Source: Brienomyrus brachyistius
Lineage: Eukaryota; Chordata; Actinopteri; Osteoglossiformes; Mormyridae
Assembly: GCF_023856365.1 (NCBI RefSeq)
Contig: NW_026042417.1
Coordinates: 124,001-188,000 of the forward strand
DNA length: 64,000 nucleotides
Reading direction: 5' to 3'
In this document: piece after piece, positions 39,331-55,592 of the stretch
Position numbering within the stretch: position 1 is the stretch's first letter
Layout of the letters: the number at the start of each line of letters is the position of its first letter
The notes under the pieces: generated by a model
Database searches by the model: none
Seen by the model: only the letters and a program-made list of their open reading frames with translations
What the model was told of the DNA's origin: nothing
Translations under genes and position numbers: made by a program

Positions 39331-39420
39331 AGAGGGAGACAAGGGTGGTGGAGGAGAGAGGAGGAGCAGAGGGAGACAAGGGTGGTGGAGGAGAGAGGAG
39401 GAGCAGAGAGAGAGGAGCAG
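39331..39420. repeat. 37-bp purine-rich tandem duplication
   Basis: AGAGGGAGACAAGGGTGGTG plus a GAGGAGAGAGGAGGAGC segment occurs twice in tandem (starts 39331 and 39368), followed by an AGAGAG remnant. Confidence 0.85.
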
Positions 39421-39884
39421 AGATGGATGTAATTGTAAAGCCTGGAGCCAACCAAGCCACTTACATTTCCTGTAGTCATGAAGAAGCAGTTAGGGGTCAT
39501 CGTGTCTCTGGAAGCCGTTTTCCTATATAATACACATTCTGCACCAGAATAGTGTCTTTGGCCACTGTTATTGAAGCCAGTGCTGGTCCTAGTGTCAAAA
39601 AACCTAAATGTATTTGGGGTGAATATCGCTTAGACTAACAGTCGGAGAAGAATTCATTTTCCACCCTCGCTCATTGATCATAAGTCACTCCCTCCATCAG
39701 AGCTCCCCCCAACCTCCGCCCACCTTCCTGCCCTACTGGGAAACCTGACATTTTGGTTAATGAGGTGTTTTGACATTGCATAATTCAGGATCTGCACTGC
39801 TAAGGGGATGCAGGAGACCCATGGGGGTTAAGGCCGTCTTCCAGAAAGCATTCTGCATCAGTTAGGTTACATATTAGCTGAAAC

Positions 39885-39916
39885 AACAACAATAATAATA
39901 ATAATGATAATAATAA
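39885..39916. repeat. (AAC)n/(AAT)n microsatellite
   Basis: A compound AACAACAACAATAATAATAA run continues with AATGATAATAATAA. Confidence 0.9.
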
Positions 39917-41608
39917 AGTATTTAAGTTACACAGCTCTTTGAAAGAACCCAAGGATGCTATCAAAAGATAAGGGCACAGGGCACGGAGAGGCAGTGACTA
40001 TCTGAGTGAAAAACACTCAGATAGTCTGATAAAGCACAGCAGGAACACAGGGCTAAGCATACAGGTGTGAGGAGATAACTCCTCCCCCCGCATCCATTCC
40101 TCGTTACTGCTATGTGCTAATGACAGTGGACACCGATGAGACTGCAGGCGTTTGCCGGGCACAGTTGCGAGCCACTGAGGAGCAGTGCATTCTGGGAGCG
40201 TGGAGGTTTCACGCTGCGTCGTGCTCTGATTACTCATGTGGCAGTGCAGGGGAAATGGCTAAGATTATCGCTTTAGCTCCTTTGCTGTCACGGCCGTCTG
40301 CCGCTGTGAGATGTGGCTCCTCTCGTTCCTGCGTCTCAAAGCCATAACCCAGTAAATAAGCTGTTGGGAGGGGGGAGGGATCCCTTTAGATTCTAACAGG
40401 CGACATGCGAGGGCTGGGTCCCGCTCCCTGTCCCGTCTCCCATCTCGCGTGATAAGTCGCCTCTCTAAACACCGTCGCATCCTGATTGGAGGGCTTTCGC
40501 CTCGTTTCCTCAGCTGGCCCCCGAAGACAGCTTGCTGGAACAGGACAGAACACCGCGAGCTGCATTGTCCTAGATGAGAGCAAGCTGGCATTGTTTTCAT
40601 GTTCCCTTCCACTGAATAAGGAAATGCGGGAAGAGCAATGCATCTTGGGAAGCCATCTCTGGCTACCAGACAGGAGTGTTTATCATAGCAGATAACAGCT
40701 GCTGTCCATGGGGGATGTTTGGCAGGCAGTTCAAAGCCTTATTTTGAAACCACCTCTTCCTCTGCCTTAACTCACACACAAACACACAAACATTTTTTTC
40801 TTCCTCTTTTCTCTCCTTCCTTTCTTTCACACGCAGACATTAACACTTCGCTGCTCCGCATTCCTCTCCTCTGCCACCACCCCCTTCACACATGCAGATA
40901 ACACGCATAACGTTCCCTTCAAACAGCCGTCCTCCCGCGCACGGCTCTCACAGAGGCAGTAAAAGCTGTGACCTGCAAACAAACGTGCACATTTTGCTTT
41001 CACACCACGAGCTCAGCTCCTTAGAGCAGCCAGTCAGGACTGTGAGGTCTTCATTATGGAGGCGGCTTTTGATCGCAAGGACGGGCTACTCGTCAGCTGC
41101 TCCTGTGTGCTTTTCTTTTGCATCGTTGTTAGAAGGACAGATTCGATTTGAGGCGAGCATGTGCCTTCACACACACATATACAGCAAGGGAGAAAGGACT
41201 GGTCTACCAGCAAATGATGAGTAAGACAATTGTACACGTGTTTGGACTAAAGATAAGCATGAAACTGTGCTGTATGTTAAACTGCGTCCCCAGCCGGCAC
41301 TCATAACTGCAGCCTGTGCAATATACAGTTAGAGTTCCCCAGACAGCTAGCCTTGCATCTGTTTTCTGCAAATGTGTTTAAGTCCATTTCAGTACAGTTC
41401 TGTGGAATGGGATTTCCTGATTTACTTAACATTTCACAAAATAGGGCAAGACAGCTCTTATAATTTACTGTTTTTCATTGACAAACTTGAACCTCAGATC
41501 GACTCCTCTGATGTCAGTGCCTCAAACAGCAGCGTAAAGATTGGGGCCTGCTGCCCTCTGCTGGCAGAGAAGGGAAATGCATTACGGAGATGCAGCGCTT
41601 TTGTTGTC

Positions 41609-41622
41609 GTTTCCTTAGAAAC
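41609..41622 (+). promoter_or_regulatory. Candidate X-box (RFX site) in the cibar2 promoter
   Basis: GTTTCCTTAGAAAC is an imperfect palindrome that fits the RFX X-box layout (GTNRCC, 0-3-bp spacer, RGYAAC) with a mismatch in each half. It lies 73 bp upstream of the inferred start codon at 41696. RFX factors drive many ciliary genes, and cibar2 belongs to a ciliary-base family, so the position is meaningful. Binding itself is inferred. Confidence 0.5.
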
Positions 41623-41695
41623 GGATGCCTTTACCTGCGACAGGTGACACTGGACGGCAGATATTAGACCAGCTGGTATCTCCACATAAACCGAG

Positions 41696-46856
<5,161 letters not shown>

Positions 46857-47163
46857 GGCCCCTATGGTCTCCATGACAACACTTCCAATGTAAATCTTCT
46901 TCACAATGCAATATAAATTAGTCAAAAGACACTGTGGCTTAATATTTCACACAATGATTTCACATTAGTGACCAAATAATTTTATATAAAATATGTGGAA
47001 TTAAGTAGTTACAAACTGTCACGACTATCAAGCATTATACTGCATTATAAATAATCTTTACAGAACTTATTGAAGATATTAACACCTGTTTTAATGTTAT
47101 TTCTGTAAAGCTGTGGGTTGCACATAGCATCCTCATCTTTGGAAGTTTAAAAATCACTTTAAA

Positions 47164-47169
47164 AATAAA
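47164..47169 (+). terminator. cibar2: Polyadenylation signal of cibar2
   Basis: This AATAAA hexamer lies about 310 bp downstream of the stop codon in AT-rich DNA. It is the first canonical hexamer in a position fitting a short 3' UTR. Confidence 0.6.
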
Positions 47170-47189
47170 GATTTTTTCTGTTACTGTAA

Positions 47190-49624
47190 TCTATTGCTTT
47201 TTAATTTATCTATCACTTGTTTAATATAATCATTCATTATTAATTCAATTCAAATTAATTTGAATTCTAAATTCAAAGTCGTCTCACTGGTGGTTGATGA
47301 CTCCTGTGACTCCTGATTTTAAGCCAAAGGAATAAATTATATTTACTGTCCCTTCTCAGGGACAGCATGCGCCAACGTAACCCTTATTATTTCCGATTAT
47401 CTCATGTCTCATTATCATACTGAGAAATTACCATTTCCCAGGCCTTGAAAAATCAGTTTTTACACCCATATCTAAGCACACGGTCTTCTTACCACTTGTT
47501 CCCTCACTGTCTCAGCTGACAACGAAAGGTCATCTAGTATTCAGCCTCGACTCAGGAGTGCCACCTTCCTTCCGCTTTGACTTGCTTTTGCCCTGGGGCA
47601 TTTACTTCTCCCCAGGATGTGCTTCTAATACACTTTTCCCTCACCCTACACCCGTTCAATTCCCCTGCCTGTTGTATACAGATTTTAGACCATTGGTCAT
47701 TCGTCCAAGAAGTGCTGTGTTAAATCGCAAAGCAAGAGAAGGAGAGCAGTATTTTCATTACTAACAAAGTCTACAATAATAAAACCAAAAGCACAAAACT
47801 ATAGCAGTACTACAAAGGAAAAGATGATCTGTACGATATTTTGTATACATTTCATATTTCCCAGTTTCACTCCAGCTGAGCCTTGGCTCAGTGGATAAAA
47901 AGGATAGATTCCCCATTAATGACAATGATGGAGCATGTCGTCTGTGTTTCTCCCCCAGTGCCTGTGATTGAGCAGCTCCAGTCCAGCCAGTGGCACATCC
48001 CACATGACTGGGCACTGAGTGGCTCCTTCTGAAGGTGCTAAGTGGGGCGCAGAAGGTGTCTAAAACCTGCCAGCAGGAAGCCGGGTGCTCCACATCACCA
48101 CCTGAGGTGAAACCACCCTGGAACAGAACAGTGAAGCGGTTTCTCCATGTGATCCACATCTACAATGCAGCGAGTCTATTTCTTTGAGGCCGTCTGGGCA
48201 ATGCAGTACTGGGGAGAAAGCCGATTGGTTTGTCGTATTTAATAGACTGGTATGTGGCGTATTCATGTCAGGGCTGTGGGGGGAGCAGTAACCATTGGCT
48301 ACCACCCACCTACCAGTTCCCTCACAGGAACAGAGACAAAAAAATCTTTTTTTCTGATCAGTAATATCACAGGTGGCAGATTTCACCCCAACAGCTGAAG
48401 TTCAGATCCAAGATCCAGTATCAGGAAATGATTTTGTGACGATAATGGCACAAGCAATGCACTACAGCAGGCAGTGTTGTAGTAATTCAAAGTAAATTGT
48501 TCTTTTATGATATGATGTTTGTATTGGGGAATTTGCTATAGATTTATCTGCTATCCTCTGTGATGAACAGACCGTTTAGGACGCAAAGATTTTGTCGGAT
48601 GGAACTGGAGACGTTATAATGCATCTCATTGGAGAGATTTGGAGAGAAAAAAAACTAAAATCTCCATTTTCACTGTAAACAAATAACCAGCAGACATGGA
48701 AGATCCAAGAGGTGAAAGATGGGACTGCATGCGGTTGCATGTAGCTCTTCTGGTAAGAGTTTGCTGACAGTCGGTGCTCTCTCCACTCTTCATGTGACCT
48801 TGTGGCTTCTCTTCAAAACACTGCTTCATATCATTATATCATTCATAATTATTGAGATTGACTACAGCTGAGCTTGTCTCCAGACTTACCCCCCCCCCCC
48901 AAAAAAAAAGAAAGACCTCTGCACTCTCCTTAGCCACATTTACTGTTGACTTTTAGCTAATTACGTTTCCCAGTCTTCAAGCAGTTGCTTCCCATTTGCT
49001 AAATATGCAAAGCGTCTGTAATTCTTTCAGCCAAATAACATGTTCAGCAGAATTTCGGCCAAAAATACTCTTTAAATCTTTAATGAAACATATACAGCTT
49101 TCAATTTATTGTTTATTAAACAGTGAACATTTATTGATGATACCGGTGACACAGAGTGTGGTCTTACAGCACTTCTTCTTTAGGGTGGTCTGTGTTCAGG
49201 CCCAGGCCATGCTGAGCACAGATGTTCTCTCTCGCATGATGCAGAAATGAGGAAATGATGCTCATTATCACTCCCTGAGTTTAAAAGCCTTGTACAAGTG
49301 TGAGCATGTGTCTAGAGGAAATGGTGGTAATGGGCACTGCCACACACTCACAGCCGAGTCGGGCCGGTGCCAGAGTGGTGGCTGGGCAGGTGCGGATTGA
49401 AAATCCAGTCAGCTGAAACAACAGCGAAGGCCCTCGCTGTGCTGATCCGCGTCACGGCCAGAGCAAACAGCAGATTTGAGCTTTCCTCATGAGTCAGAGG
49501 CCGAAGTGCTTTCTGCTTCCTTCTGCGGATGTACATGTAGAGGTATGCCCCCCATTCAGACCCAGACTCAGTCACACAGCCATCTTCCTTTAAAAAGATA
49601 TGATGTGCGAAACAGACATACAGT
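47190..49624. other. Gene-free stretch downstream of cibar2
   Basis: No exon was recognised. A short compound C/A homopolymer run occurs at 48891-48909. Confidence 0.35.
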
Positions 49625-50490
49625 AATATTCAGAACCACATCCACGCAGCCATACTCAGGACCACATCCACGCAGCCATATTCAGAACCACATCCACGCA
49701 GTCATACTCAGAACCACATCCACGCAGCCATATTCAGAACCACATCCACGCAGCCATATTCAGAACCACATCCACGCAGTCATATTCAGGACCACATCCA
49801 CGCAGCCATATTCAGAACCACATCCACGCAGTTATACTCAGGACCACATCCACGCAGCCATATTCAGAACCACATCCATGCAGCCATATTCAGAACCACA
49901 TCCACGCAGTCATATTCAGAACCACATCCACGCAGCCATACTCAGGACCACATCCACGCAGCCATATTCAGAACCACATCCACGCAGCCATATTCAGAAC
50001 CACATCCACGCAGTCATATTCAGAACCACATCCACGCAGCCATACTCAGGACCACATCCACACAGCCATATTCAGAACCACATCCACGCAGCCATACTCA
50101 GGACCACATCCACGCAGTCATACTCAGGACCACATCCACGCAGCCATACTCAGGACCACATCCACGCAGCCATACTCAGGATCACATCCACGCAGCCATA
50201 CTCAGGACCACATCCACGCAGTCATACTCAGGACCACATCCACGCAGCCATACTCAGGACCACATCCACGCAGTCATACTCAGGACCACATCCACGCAGT
50301 CATACTCAGGACCACATCCACGCAGCCGTACTCAGAACCACATCCACGCAGTCGTATTCAGAACCACATCCACGCAGCCATATTCAGGAACACATCCATC
50401 CAGCCATACTCATAGCAACATCCATTCAGCCATACTCATAACAACATCCATCCAGCCACACTCATAACCACATCATCACAGTCATATTCA
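49625..50490. repeat. 26-bp minisatellite, about 33 copies
   Basis: The unit is CAGAACCACATCCACGCAGC followed by CATATT (26 bp). Two variable positions dominate: ATTCAGAACC versus ACTCAGGACC, and CAGCCAT versus CAGTCAT. The left half is rich in the ATTCAGAA type and the right half in the ACTCAGGA type. The last copies (after about 50390) drift to ATCCATCCAGCC. Because 26 is not a multiple of 3 and no frame of the unit holds a stop, the array makes a 321-codon open frame with a 26-residue period. That frame is a repeat artefact and not a gene. Confidence 0.95.
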
Positions 50491-52624
50491 ATTTGTAAAT
50501 GATTAAGGTAGTTGAGTTTTCCGCCATGATAATGTGCCATTAAAATCCTAATCTGAGTGTGGCCTTGCTGATTTCCACACCATCAGATGCACTTACCTGG
50601 GGCTTGTGAGAGTCAACATGCTGAATGTTCACAGAAACACAGGCAAAACGTATGTAATGGGCCCCAGAGATTTGTTTCAAAAACCACTAAATGCTCAGCC
50701 CCAAAGCTCTATATTTAGAGTTGTTGGTGGCCCCTAACTCTTTTCTGTTTTGATTTGGGTACATGCTTCAGGAAAAGTTGAAAAATCCTACTAAAAAAAA
50801 AAAATCACCTCTCCACCACTAGAGGGCAGCAACAGGTCTTCTCCGGACCACAGCTCTGCAGATCGTGCACGTGCCTCAGTACACGAAGACATGCGGTAAC
50901 AACATCGAAAACGGGGCTATGTCATTCCTGTCACTGTTAATAGATCAGCCTGGCCTAATTACAGCCCCACCTTTAACTTTCCGTGGATGTTCTCCCTATT
51001 TTCAATTTTTTCCTATTTCTCTATATTTAACTTTAAACATGAGAGAGTTACTCGTATATTTTTAATCTGTCACGTAGGTTTAGAGAAGTAACAACCAACA
51101 CACAGATAAGGGCCAAGGTGGGGAGTCCTTCAGTAGTAAGATTTGCTTATCCGAGGAGGTGGGGTAGGCATCGATTGCATGGTCCGGATTCAGTTGCATT
51201 TCCATCTGGGTGCGATCTGCCAAATGGTGACCACTGCCCTACCTCATCACCTACGTGACCAGGAATGTAAACAGATCTGCTGTCGGAGGCCATAATGCCC
51301 TCTACAGTTTTGGAACAAATGAAGCATAGCATATGCTAGCGCCAATAACAGATCCATTCCGGGCATAAACATTATACATCGACACAGATGCCATATTACA
51401 ATACTGTTTGTTTATTTCTTCTTGTTCCAAGTAGTAGCATGATTTTATTAATTTGTGAGGAATATGTTCACTCCTATAGACCCTATTGTGCCCACAGGAA
51501 TAATATAGGCCTCACTAAGCAATAATCTGAAGGAAAATGTACTTAATACTCTGGTACCTCATTTTTATGACTCATTACACGAAATGAATTTATAAATCAC
51601 TGCTTACAGGCTGGAATGTAATGGCGATGTTGCTTTGCCAAGTCACAAACATACTAGCTTGTCAGGTGACTGTAGAGGAGAATAAAATGCTGAAATTGAG
51701 ACACTAGTAATTTACCCACAATGCAACTGCAGCACATCCAGGAAAAATGTGGCGAAAAGCCCACCGCGGCGAAATCTGTGACTCTCTCTGGGGTATCTGG
51801 CTTGTTGTTGATATCTTGGCAAAGCGGAGAACCAGGGAGATCCCCTGAAGCTGACAGACACACTTAACCTTCACCGATACACCCAGTGGCCTTGGATAAA
51901 CAGTCTACACGTCCCCTTGATTCACCCTTGAGGAAGGACAGGATGAAATAGCTCTCAGAGAAGCACTCAGACCAAGGTTGGTTGGGAAGCTGACTGTACA
52001 TCCAGGAACAGAGAGCGTCAGTGCATTCATAATTAATGATGGCAGCTGAGCCCCGCTGTGTCGAGCGTTATGATTGAATAACGTCTAGGTGACGTTTGCC
52101 TGGCCACTGTGGAGGTGAAACACATCATTAGGACGTCTTATTGTATCCCCTACAGATGACGCGAGTCCCGTCCAAGAGGACTGAGAGCTTACACACCACT
52201 CCCACCCCCTTGTAGATTACTGTTGATAGAGGGGCTGCAAAGAGACTCAGGGTAGTTCTCCATTAAACTCTCTAAGTTTCATAACTATAGTCTTCATTAG
52301 GAAATATTACCCATATATTCATTAAAAACCCCTTAGGTGTCAATCAACAGTAGCGAAATCCCTTAATACTGTAAATAACGAAACATGGGTTCCATAGTTT
52401 GGTTGCTGTTCATCAGAATGCAATAAATGTCGTAATCCCAGCATATTCACCATAGAGTAACTAGTGTCTGAAGCTCACATGTTAGTGCTCTGTTAAAATG
52501 TGAAACCCAGTCAGCCGGGACTAATACTGTTAGCTGAGGGAAGTGCACTAACCTGCCTATAGTCGTTTTGTTGTGTCAGTTGCTCCATGCAAAAACATTA
52601 AGCAAGCACGCTTTAGTTAATCAA
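50491..52624. other. Gene-free stretch
   Basis: No coding exon or nameable repeat was recognised. Confidence 0.35.
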
Positions 52625-52730
52625 GTGGAATAAGGTTCTCCAAGTTTGGAAGTGGAATAAGGTTCTGCGAGTTTGGAAGTGGAATAAGGTTCTGCGAGTT
52701 TGGAAGTGGAATAAGGTTCTGCGAGTTTGT
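52625..52730. repeat. 27-bp tandem repeat, four copies
   Basis: GTGGAATAAGGTTCTGCGAG followed by TTTGGAA repeats at 52625, 52652, 52679 and 52706. The first copy differs (CTCCAAG) and the last is truncated. Confidence 0.95.
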
Positions 52731-53369
52731 TTGGATACACTGATTTGAAGGAGCAGTAATTAAAACCACAGGGGATTGATGTTTCATTGTGCTTTTATAA
52801 ATATAGCAGAATGTTACTAACACTAAAATGTCGCACACTCAGTGTGACGTTCCAAAGCTGATAGTGTTTCATTGTTTTCTCGTTAATATGATCATCACAC
52901 TGGTCATCATCCGAACCCAAGATACAGACAAGCACAATGATCTCTAGTGTAAAGATCTCTTGCCAATGAAGAAAACAATTACGGAACTGGATAAGCTAGA
53001 ACACATGATTATGATATAAAAGGATCAAACATCATTAATTTCATTTGTGATTTGTCAAAGTATTAGAGTACTACTGTCAATGCATGAAGTATCACAGCCA
53101 GACTTGGTGTAATCAGCTGTCTTTATAATTAGATTCATAATTCTAATTATATTGTTCATAATTAGATTTGGTGTAGAAAATAACTCATGTTCTCAGCTCC
53201 TTGGCTTTATTAACTTTGTTCGGATTCAGTGTTTACAAATGTACTGCTGTGAAAATGATTGCAGTGGGACAGGAAGGAGGGATGTGAAGAGTTGCTGTTT
53301 ATTCTACTGCATTGACTAATATTGCCACCCAGTGGTGGGGAGGATCCTTGCAAAGACAAGAAGTCCCAG

Positions 53370-53490
53370 ACACGTTTATCCAAAGCAACCGATGGTAAAG
53401 GGCAGGGCCATAATTTAATTGGGTTTACTGGTATTAGAATCCAAGAACTTCACATTAGCAGTGTAGCAGCCTACTTATTGAGCTACTGAA
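53370..53490 (-). repeat. Degenerate SINE relic, minus strand
   Basis: The tail-like GTTTATCCAAAGCAACC (the reverse of the common TTGGATAAA-type SINE tail) precedes a body ending in a tRNA-like TAGTAGCTC-type head read on the minus strand. Confidence 0.45.
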
Positions 53491-53584
53491 GCAAAAATAC
53501 TCAGCTGAACCAACAAATAATAGAGAAAGCAGTATCAGAAGATTCCAAGGGCAATTAGAGGTTAATCCTTCAAGAGCCCAAAAG

Positions 53585-53690
53585 TGCAATTACTCAGTGA
53601 ACCATGGGACTGGAATCAGTGACCTTCTGATTACAGGAACAGCACCTGAACCAAGTGACCCGCACACCACTTGATACCACATTCCCAAAC
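53585..53690 (-). repeat. Second degenerate tRNA-SINE head, minus strand
   Basis: The minus strand shows a GGTCACTGATTCCAGTCCC B-box-like stretch after an A-box-like GGTTCAGGTGC. It is probably the head of another old SINE next to the preceding relic. Confidence 0.4.
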
Positions 53691-54191
53691 CCTGACCGCT
53701 GTGTTCCATAAAGCAACAGGGATGCATGCGCACCCAAAAACAATCCCAGCAATGATGTCTGTTCAGCAGCAATGCATGCTGGGCCGCAAGGCACGCTACA
53801 TGAGGGCTCAGCTGGAAAGACTGAGACACTCAGTGCTATTTAGGTTCTTTACAAATCAGGGAAAGTTAACCAGTCAGCTGCAATTTAGATGGCTGTAATT
53901 CCACACCAAAACCTGGCATCATAAAATCAGTGACACAGCCATGTATCACTGCAGGGGAATCCCCTACCAGACAGCTAGGCTGAACCCTGGGAACACTGGT
54001 GCTTCTAGGTTTTCAGTGGTTTGTTCCAAAACACATTACAGGGCTACTGAGAGTCAGCATAAGGATTCCTACTCAACACATATTACCTGATATCAAGGCA
54101 TCCAAATGTTCTTTTAAGCCACACAGGATGTCAGTGCACTCAGCCCCTACAGGATGTGTATAAACTGTTTCGCATCCCAGTACTTGGGGTC

Positions 54192-54296
54192 CACATTTTT
54201 GCTCCCTCCCAGCTTCCAATGCACCTGTTCCAAGTATTTGGCGGTCTAGATTGTTTGGTTCAGGTGTGTTGGGAGCTGGGAGGAAGCAAAAATGTG
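54192..54296. mobile_element. 105-bp hairpin element
   Basis: CACATTTTTGCTCCCTCCCA at the left is the inverse of GGGAGGAAGCAAAAATGTG at the right, with one extra or changed base. The loop region contains CCTGTTCC and its inverse-like GGTTCAGG. It is a MITE-like foldback with no coding capacity. Confidence 0.7.
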
Positions 54297-54579
54297 AGCT
54301 GTGTGGGGGATCCTGATTTCTGGTGTAACACTGGTGTAAATTGACAACCGTCTGGTTGAAAGACTCATAAATATAAATTTCCAGCAATGGCGACGCAGAC
54401 GGCTTCTGCGATGGAGGAGATGATGATAAAGAGGTTCCTCGAGATGCAAGTGCAGTGATGCTGGTTCACCGTCCGACTGCTGACGCTATCGCGTTTGGCT
54501 CCCACCTGTGAAAGCAGGCAGGGGTCAGAGAGCGCGGGGGAGTAGGGAACTCGGGGGCTGGCTCGACAGTCTGGTAGGC

Positions 54580-54609
54580 GGGGGGGGGGGGGGGGGGAAG
54601 GGGGGGGGG
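54580..54609. repeat. Poly-G tract (18 G, AA, 10 G)
   Basis: The plus strand has an 18-G run at 54580-54597, then AA, then 10 G (54600-54609). Confidence 0.9.
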
Positions 54610-55060
54610 AGCTCATTTGGACCTCAGTGCTGAAACTAAGCTGTGCCTCCTAATGAGCGAGACCAACTGAATGCTTTCCCATGATGCACCAGGACGCTTT
54701 GTGCATCTGGAGTGCTGTGCCCAGGGGCCCTGGGTGTGCTGACAGCTCGATTCCCGTCCTAAAGTGCATGAGCGTGAGTGAGGAATATGGGGCATGCAAG
54801 CCCAAGTCTGAGCTGCTTAAGAAGAGCCGTCTGCATTCTCACGGAAAGGCTGCCTGGAAAAGTGGCCGGGGAGGAGAAAATATCGGTTCACCGTGTAAAA
54901 AAACAAAACAACAAACCCTGTGCTTTTTAAACACACCCACTTTTATGTGTATTTAGTATAAATAAGAGCTTCCAACTAGAATGCAGGCATATTTTGTATC
55001 TATATTTACCATTTTCACCCCAGTACAAAAGATTCAAGATGAATACATACATTCTACGTA

Positions 55061-55592
55061 CATCTGGAAAAACTTTTGAGATCACTCTATATTTTGTAAA
55101 TCTGTATTTTTTTAAATCCTGGTTTAATCCAGGTTCTGCTGGCAGGAGGCTACGCTGAGCAGCAGATTGCTACCAGATTCAAAGTTCCTAAGACAGCAGT
55201 ACACAAGAATAGGGTGAAGCAGGAGACACTGGGAACGACCAGAAAGCAGCCAGGCAAAGGGCAGAAGAGACTTTATAATGGCAGAGATGACAGTTAACTT
55301 ATCTGGCAGAGTCTCATAAATCGGAGGATGACCTCAAGTGACCTTGAAAAAGAATGGGAAACATTAAGTGCAGGAGTGGAGTGCACTGCTAGGACAGTTC
55401 GTACCGGGCTCCTAGAAGCAGGACTGAAGTCCCGTAAAGCAAGGAAGCAGCCCTTCATTAATGAGAAACAGCAAAGAACCTGGCTGAAGTGAGCAAAAAA
55501 TATATGTATTATTGACAGATGCGCACCCCTAAATTGAGACATTAGTGAAACAAAAAAATCATGCTATGGACTCTTGATTTTTCCAGAGCTGT
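55061..55592 (+). mobile_element. Internally deleted Tc1-type transposon, copy B
   Basis: The left end follows TA (CATCTGGAAAAA) and the right end is TTTTTCCAGAGCTG followed by TA. The interior keeps an N-terminal transposase stretch in one frame (SLINRRM through SRKARKQPFINEK, stop soon after) with upstream frameshifts. The catalytic half is deleted. It aligns closely with copy A at 42663-43148, including the region joining the N-terminal part to the right terminus. Confidence 0.78.

Larger units (their letters stand above)
37761..41608. other. Gene-free stretch upstream of cibar2
   Basis: No exon was recognised. It contains an 18-C run (37819-37836), two short tandem arrays and an (AAT)n run listed separately. 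Confidence 0.35.

Noticed and set aside
1..41600. Exons of GSE1 or KIAA0513, expected neighbours of CIBAR2 in human
   Set aside because: I looked for their recognisable peptide stretches and found none; their absence from this window is not proof of loss.
49476..50441. 321-codon plus-strand open frame with 26-residue repeats
   Set aside because: Produced by the 26-bp minisatellite, whose unit has no stop in any frame. It has no domain-like composition outside the repeat.
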